From: Acidobacteriota bacterium
GTDB lineage: Bacteria > Acidobacteriota > Polarisedimenticolia > Polarisedimenticolales > Polarisedimenticolaceae
Direction: 5' to 3'
Assembly (NCBI GenBank): GCA_029861955.1
Contig: JAOTYK010000030.1
Location: 1-38,634, forward strand
Length of the DNA stretch: 38,634 bases
Part shown: piece after piece, positions 36,058-38,634 of the stretch
Layout: the number at the start of each line of letters is the position of its first letter
How positions within the stretch are numbered: position 1 is the first letter of the stretch
Notes under the pieces: model-generated
What the model saw: only the letters and a program-made list of their open reading frames with translations
Told to the model about the DNA's origin: nothing
Database searches by the model: none
Program-made: the position numbers and the translations under genes

Positions 36058-36874
36058 TCGGCGACAGATCGGTCTAGCGATCCTGGTCCTGCTGTTGCCG
36101 GCCACCGCCTGCGTGATGCCGGAACAGCTCTCGAAGATGCAGAAGGACATCAATGATGTCCGCGAGCAGCTTCGTCGGGTCCAGTCCGACCAGAAGGCGA
36201 CCCGTGACGCCATGGCCCGCATGGAGGCGGGCAACGAGGGGGGCCAGGTCCGTCGGGAGGAGCACGCCGACCTGGTGACCCGAGTCGAACGTGTTGCTCG
36301 GGACACGGCCGTCGTCGAGGAGCGGATGACCGACCTCGATCGTCGACTGGAGACCGTGGCCAACAACGCCCAGCGAGCGCTGAGTCAGTCTCGACGATCT
36401 GGGGGAATCACTCCGCCTGCCGCGATCCGGGACCCGTCCCCGTCCATCGATACGGCCCGCCCGGCAGTGGAGGTCGGCGAGGGGGTCATCCCCGACGCCA
36501 ACGAGCTCTACAACACCGCGTATGCCGATTTTTCCAAGGGAAACTATGGGCTAGCCATCGACGGTTTCGACGAGTATCAGCGGCGCTTCACCGATAACCC
36601 GCTGGCCGACAACGCGGTCTACTGGGTCGGCGAGTGCCGGTTCAGCCAGGGCAGCTTCGAGAAGGCAATCCAGGCCTTCGATCGGCTCCTGGAGCGGTAT
36701 CCCGACTCCGACAAGGCGGCCGCCAGCAACCTCAAGAAGGGGCTGGCCTACCTGGAGTTGAACCAGATCGGTGAGTCGATCGTCCAACTCCGCTACGTGG
36801 TGGCGGAATTCCCCGGAAGTGACGAGGCCAATATCGCCTCGGACAAGCTTGCCAGCCTCAATGCCTCGCCTTGA
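36050..36874 (+). CDS. cpoB: CpoB/YbgF-type TPR lipoprotein of the Tol-Pal system
   Basis: Predicted periplasmic lipoprotein of 274 residues coordinating wall synthesis with Tol-Pal constriction in relatives. From the TTG at 36050 the signal peptide reads MNSRRQIGLAILVLLLPATAC with a lipobox. A coiled coil (about 25-95, EQLSKMQKDINDVREQLRRVQSDQ) is followed by a Pro-rich linker and three TPR-like units with ANELYNTAYADFSKGNYGLAIDGFDEYQRRFTDNPLADNAVYWVGEC. Start uncertain: the TTG overlaps the pal stop by 8 bp; a GTG at 36035 would add five residues. E. coli CpoB is not a lipoprotein, so the lipobox is a difference. Confidence 0.9.
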   Translation: MNSRRQIGLAILVLLLPATACVMPEQLSKMQKDINDVREQLRRVQSDQKATRDAMARMEAGNEGGQVRREEHADLVTRVERVARDTAVVEERMTDLDRRLETVANNAQRALSQSRRSGGITPPAAIRDPSPSIDTARPAVEVGEGVIPDANELYNTAYADFSKGNYGLAIDGFDEYQRRFTDNPLADNAVYWVGECRFSQGSFEKAIQAFDRLLERYPDSDKAAASNLKKGLAYLELNQIGESIVQLRYVVAEFPGSDEANIASDKLASLNASP

Positions 36875-36899
36875 CGCCCTGCGCCCTGTGATCTAGAAT
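36871..36899 (+). promoter_or_regulatory. Predicted sigma-70 promoter of rpsT
   Basis: TTGACG (36871-36876), 17 bp, TAGAAT (36894-36899) match the consensus at five of six bases each. The -35 overlaps the cpoB stop codon. Transcription would start near 36906 and give a leader of about 54 nt before the rpsT ATG. Confidence 0.7.
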
Positions 36900-36907
36900 C
36901 CGCCGTT

Positions 36908-36929
36908 CCCCGAGAGCTCTTTTTCGGGG
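36908..36929 (+). promoter_or_regulatory. Hairpin in the rpsT leader
   Basis: CCCCGA (36908-36913) pairs with TCGGGG (36924-36929); further A-U and G-U pairs extend the stem to nine pairs with a four-base loop. No T-run follows the 3' arm, so it is not a normal terminator. It lies between the predicted transcription start and the rpsT start codon, so it could stabilise the mRNA or serve as an S20 autoregulation site; the latter is inference. Confidence 0.45.
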
Positions 36930-36959
36930 ATTCTGAACAAGTTTCGAGGGACCCGACCG

Positions 36960-37223
36960 ATGGCCAATCACAAGAGCGCTCTGAAGGAGCACCGTCGTAA
37001 TCGCGCCCGTCGCGAGTTGAATCGCTGGCATCGCGCCCGACTGCGCAGCGCCGTGAAGAAACTGCGTGGGGCCGTGGCCGAAGGCGACGCCGAGACCGCC
37101 CGCGGTCTCTTGACCGGTACCCTCTCGCTCCTGGATCGAACGGCCAAGCATGGCGCGATCCACGTGAACGCCGCCGACCGCAGCAAGTCGCGGTTGACCC
37201 GCGCCGTCAACAAGCTGGCCTAG
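36960..37223 (+). CDS. rpsT: 30S ribosomal protein S20
   Basis: Small-subunit protein of 87 residues binding 16S rRNA helices. MANHKSALKEHRRNRARRELNRWHRARLRSAVKKL and the C-terminal IHVNAADRSKSRLTRAVNKLA are typical. The gene starts with ATG (GAGGG about nine nucleotides upstream), not with the UUG used in E. coli. It has its own promoter and leader hairpin. Its TAG stop overlaps the stop of the convergent MauE-like gene within CTAG at 37220-37223. Confidence 0.98.
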   Translation: MANHKSALKEHRRNRARRELNRWHRARLRSAVKKLRGAVAEGDAETARGLLTGTLSLLDRTAKHGAIHVNAADRSKSRLTRAVNKLA

Positions 37224-37648
37224 TCTTCCTGCCCCAGGCGTGTCGTTCCGATCCACGCCGCCAGCGTCAACAACACATTCTCTATCAGCTTGACGGCGCC
37301 GACACGTGCGCCGTCTCCGGTTCCGAAACAGCCGCATTCGATGTCCAACCCTCGGGCGACACCGGCGGCGACGGCGATCGTGAACCCGGCCATCAGGATC
37401 AACGACAGCCAGGCGCCGGCACGACGCCGCGAACCGACCAGCATCGTCACTCCGATGACGACCTCGATCCACGGCAGGACGATCGCAACCAGGTTTTCGA
37501 AAGCGACCGGAATAAGTTGGAAGTTATGGACCTGACGGGCGAAGCTCTCGGCATCGCCGATCTTGGCTAGTCCGGCGACGATAAAGACCACCGCGATCCC
37601 AACACGGCAGCCCGTGACCACCCACGGGTGTCTCAGTAAACCCATCAT
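37220..37648 (-). CDS. MauE/DoxX-like membrane protein
   Basis: Predicted integral membrane protein of 142 residues with about four hydrophobic helices. The first is VGIAVVFIVAGLAKIGD, whose motif (GxxFxxxGxxK) is common in DoxX/MauE proteins. The helices AIVLPWIEVVIGVTML and WLSLILMAGFTIAVAAG follow. A periplasmic-facing ECGCFG motif lies at about 104-109, found in MauE-type proteins and resembling a redox-active Cys pair. The ATG at 37648 overlaps the rhodanese stop by 4 bp. MauE is needed for disulfide-rich protein maturation in methylamine users; here no mau genes are present. A role in thiol or sulfur chemistry with the rhodanese is inferred. Confidence 0.85.
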   Translation of the reverse strand: MMGLLRHPWVVTGCRVGIAVVFIVAGLAKIGDAESFARQVHNFQLIPVAFENLVAIVLPWIEVVIGVTMLVGSRRRAGAWLSLILMAGFTIAVAAGVARGLDIECGCFGTGDGARVGAVKLIENVLLTLAAWIGTTRLGQED

Positions 37649-38253
37649 GGGGCCCCCTCCACAAGCGGATAGCCAAGGGCGATCCATTCCGGGAGGCCTC
37701 CTTCATAGAACGCGACGGGCTCCAGCCCGGCGTAGTAGAAGTCCAGCGCGAGGTTTCGTGAGATTTCACATTCGGGCCCGCCACAGTAAATGATGATGGG
37801 CTGGCCTCCGGTCTCGATCGCTTCGATCCGTTCGGGGTCGGTCACAACTTCCTCGTAGGGCATATTGACCGCCCCCGGGATGTGGGACTCGGCGTACTCG
37901 TCGGGATCCCTGGCGTCGACGATCAGGGCTCCGGAACCGTGGTCGACGTAAGCCTTGAGGACGTTGACGGTGACAGGAACGGGACGACCGGGATTGACGA
38001 TCTGAGGCAGAGAACCGGCACCGACGAGCCCGGCAAGAGGGTCGGAACTGATCGTCGGGTCGGGTGGTTTGACGTCGATTGCCGGAACGTCATCGAATAC
38101 CGCGAGCCGATCCTCACCGATCCACGGGATCCCCCAGACCGGCTGACTCTTGAGACCCACCGCGTTGTAGACCAGACCCAACACGGCGCCGATGGCCACC
38201 AACATCAGCATCCCGCCCGTCGGCATCGTGCCTCGAGATCGATTTTCCGTCAC
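37645..38253 (-). CDS. Membrane-anchored rhodanese-like protein with extended Cys loop
   Basis: Predicted protein of 202 residues. One N-terminal membrane helix (about 13-31, GGMLMLVAIGAVLGLVYNAVG) is followed by a linker and a rhodanese domain at about 95-200: ALIVDARDPDEYAESHIPGAVNMPYEEV, then IIIYCGGPECEISRNLALDFYYAGLEPVAFYEGGLPEWIALGYPLVEG. The expected active-site Cys is Cys157, and a second Cys162 lies in an enlarged loop (CGGPEC). Persulfide transfer or thiol-disulfide exchange is plausible. The start is GTG at 38253, chosen because AGGAGG lies about five nucleotides upstream; longer in-frame forms have no family match. It is coupled to the MauE-like gene. Confidence 0.88.
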   Translation of the reverse strand: MTENRSRGTMPTGGMLMLVAIGAVLGLVYNAVGLKSQPVWGIPWIGEDRLAVFDDVPAIDVKPPDPTISSDPLAGLVGAGSLPQIVNPGRPVPVTVNVLKAYVDHGSGALIVDARDPDEYAESHIPGAVNMPYEEVVTDPERIEAIETGGQPIIIYCGGPECEISRNLALDFYYAGLEPVAFYEGGLPEWIALGYPLVEGAP

Positions 38254-38311
38254 CGTTCCCTCCTGCGACCAGTTTCCGATCCAAATCGTCTCGGCGCAAG
38301 TCCGTCGAGCA

Positions 38312-38634
38312 TCATCGTCGCCGACGGCGTCGGGGACGAGACCGTCCACCGGGAGGCGAGACCCCCAGACCCATCTCGACGCGCGCCCGATAACGATCCA
38401 CCGACAGGATCTTGACCTGCAGTTTGCCCCCGAGACCGAATCGCCGACCATCGCCGGCGGTGAGCGTCTGGAGTCGCTCGTCACAGACCCAGCGACCGGG
38501 ACCCAGGGAGTCCAGACGAATCAACCCCTCCACATGGGACTCTTCCAGCCGGACGAACAGACCGAACTCCGCCACGCCGGTGATAGCTCCCTCGAAACGC
38601 TGTCCCACATGGTCGGCGATGAAGGCGACCTGCT
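38312..38634 (-). CDS. rnr: RNase R-like exoribonuclease, C-terminal part (cut by window edge)
   Basis: The last 107 residues or so are in the window. They read QVAFIADHVGQRFEGAITGVAEFGLFVRLEESHVEGLIRLDSLG, then GRRFGLGGKLQVKILSVDRYRARVEMGL. This is the S1 domain that ends RNase II/R-family proteins, where the preceding catalytic RNB domain lies outside the window. The tail GVSPPGGRSRPRRRRRR is very basic, as in many RNase R proteins, and may bind RNA. The assignment to RNase R rather than RNase II or another S1 protein rests on this tail and the S1 pattern. Confidence 0.78.
   Translation of the reverse strand, partial: QVAFIADHVGQRFEGAITGVAEFGLFVRLEESHVEGLIRLDSLGPGRWVCDERLQTLTAGDGRRFGLGGKLQVKILSVDRYRARVEMGLGVSPPGGRSRPRRRRRR

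Overview
The window is 38.6 kb of dense, high-GC bacterial chromosome holding almost only conserved core genes. A complete Tol-Pal system (tolQ, tolR, a TonB/TolA-like gene, tolB, pal, cpoB) and several lipoproteins indicate a Gram-negative cell with an outer membrane. PilT points to type IV pili. The gene order (ftsY, three rib genes, ffh; pilT-recX-alaS; prfB-hrcA-grpE-dnaK-dnaJ-prmA-rsmE) and the base composition would fit a deep-branching lineage such as Acidobacteriota. That placement is a guess from gene content; no 16S rRNA or other decisive marker is present. I see no tRNA, rRNA, CRISPR array, insertion sequence, prophage or integrase.

Layout. (1) 1-10462, minus strand. In transcription order the genes are pgsA, plsC-like, pncC, gpsA, PHP phosphatase, TPR lipoprotein, ftsY, ribD, ribE, ribBA, ffh, rpsP, KH protein and rimM (cut by the window edge). 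They join phospholipid synthesis, signal-recognition-particle targeting, riboflavin synthesis and ribosome assembly. (2) 10576-13449. An XRE-type regulator with a TPR domain is followed 5 nt later by a secreted repeat protein. An AraC-type regulator is divergent from them. Both promoters can be read, and the XRE start region carries a cluster of GTCTTC boxes. This is the least familiar part of the window. (3) 13442-18545, minus strand: pilT, recX, alaS and a lytic transglycosylase. (4) 18643-32094, minus strand. One long run of tightly packed genes: recN, coaD, nfeD, slipin, GGDEF cyclase, SPOR protein, prfB (with a programmed +1 frameshift), hrcA, grpE, dnaK, dnaJ, prmA, rsmE. (5) 32173-37223, plus strand: the tol-pal operon and rpsT. 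(6) 37220-38634, minus strand: the C-terminal end of an RNase R-like gene, then a membrane-anchored rhodanese and a MauE/DoxX-like membrane protein.

Many junctions are 4-bp ATGA overlaps or gaps of 2-3 bp, so most genes are probably translationally coupled in long transcripts. Two convergent pairs even overlap at their stop codons. Start codons were chosen from Shine-Dalgarno sequences, signal peptides and family alignments from memory; several are GTG or TTG. No stretch over 300 bases lacks a gene. The longest gaps are 12531-12735 (divergent promoters), 35345-35493 (promoter before pal) and 10463-10575 (nothing recognised).
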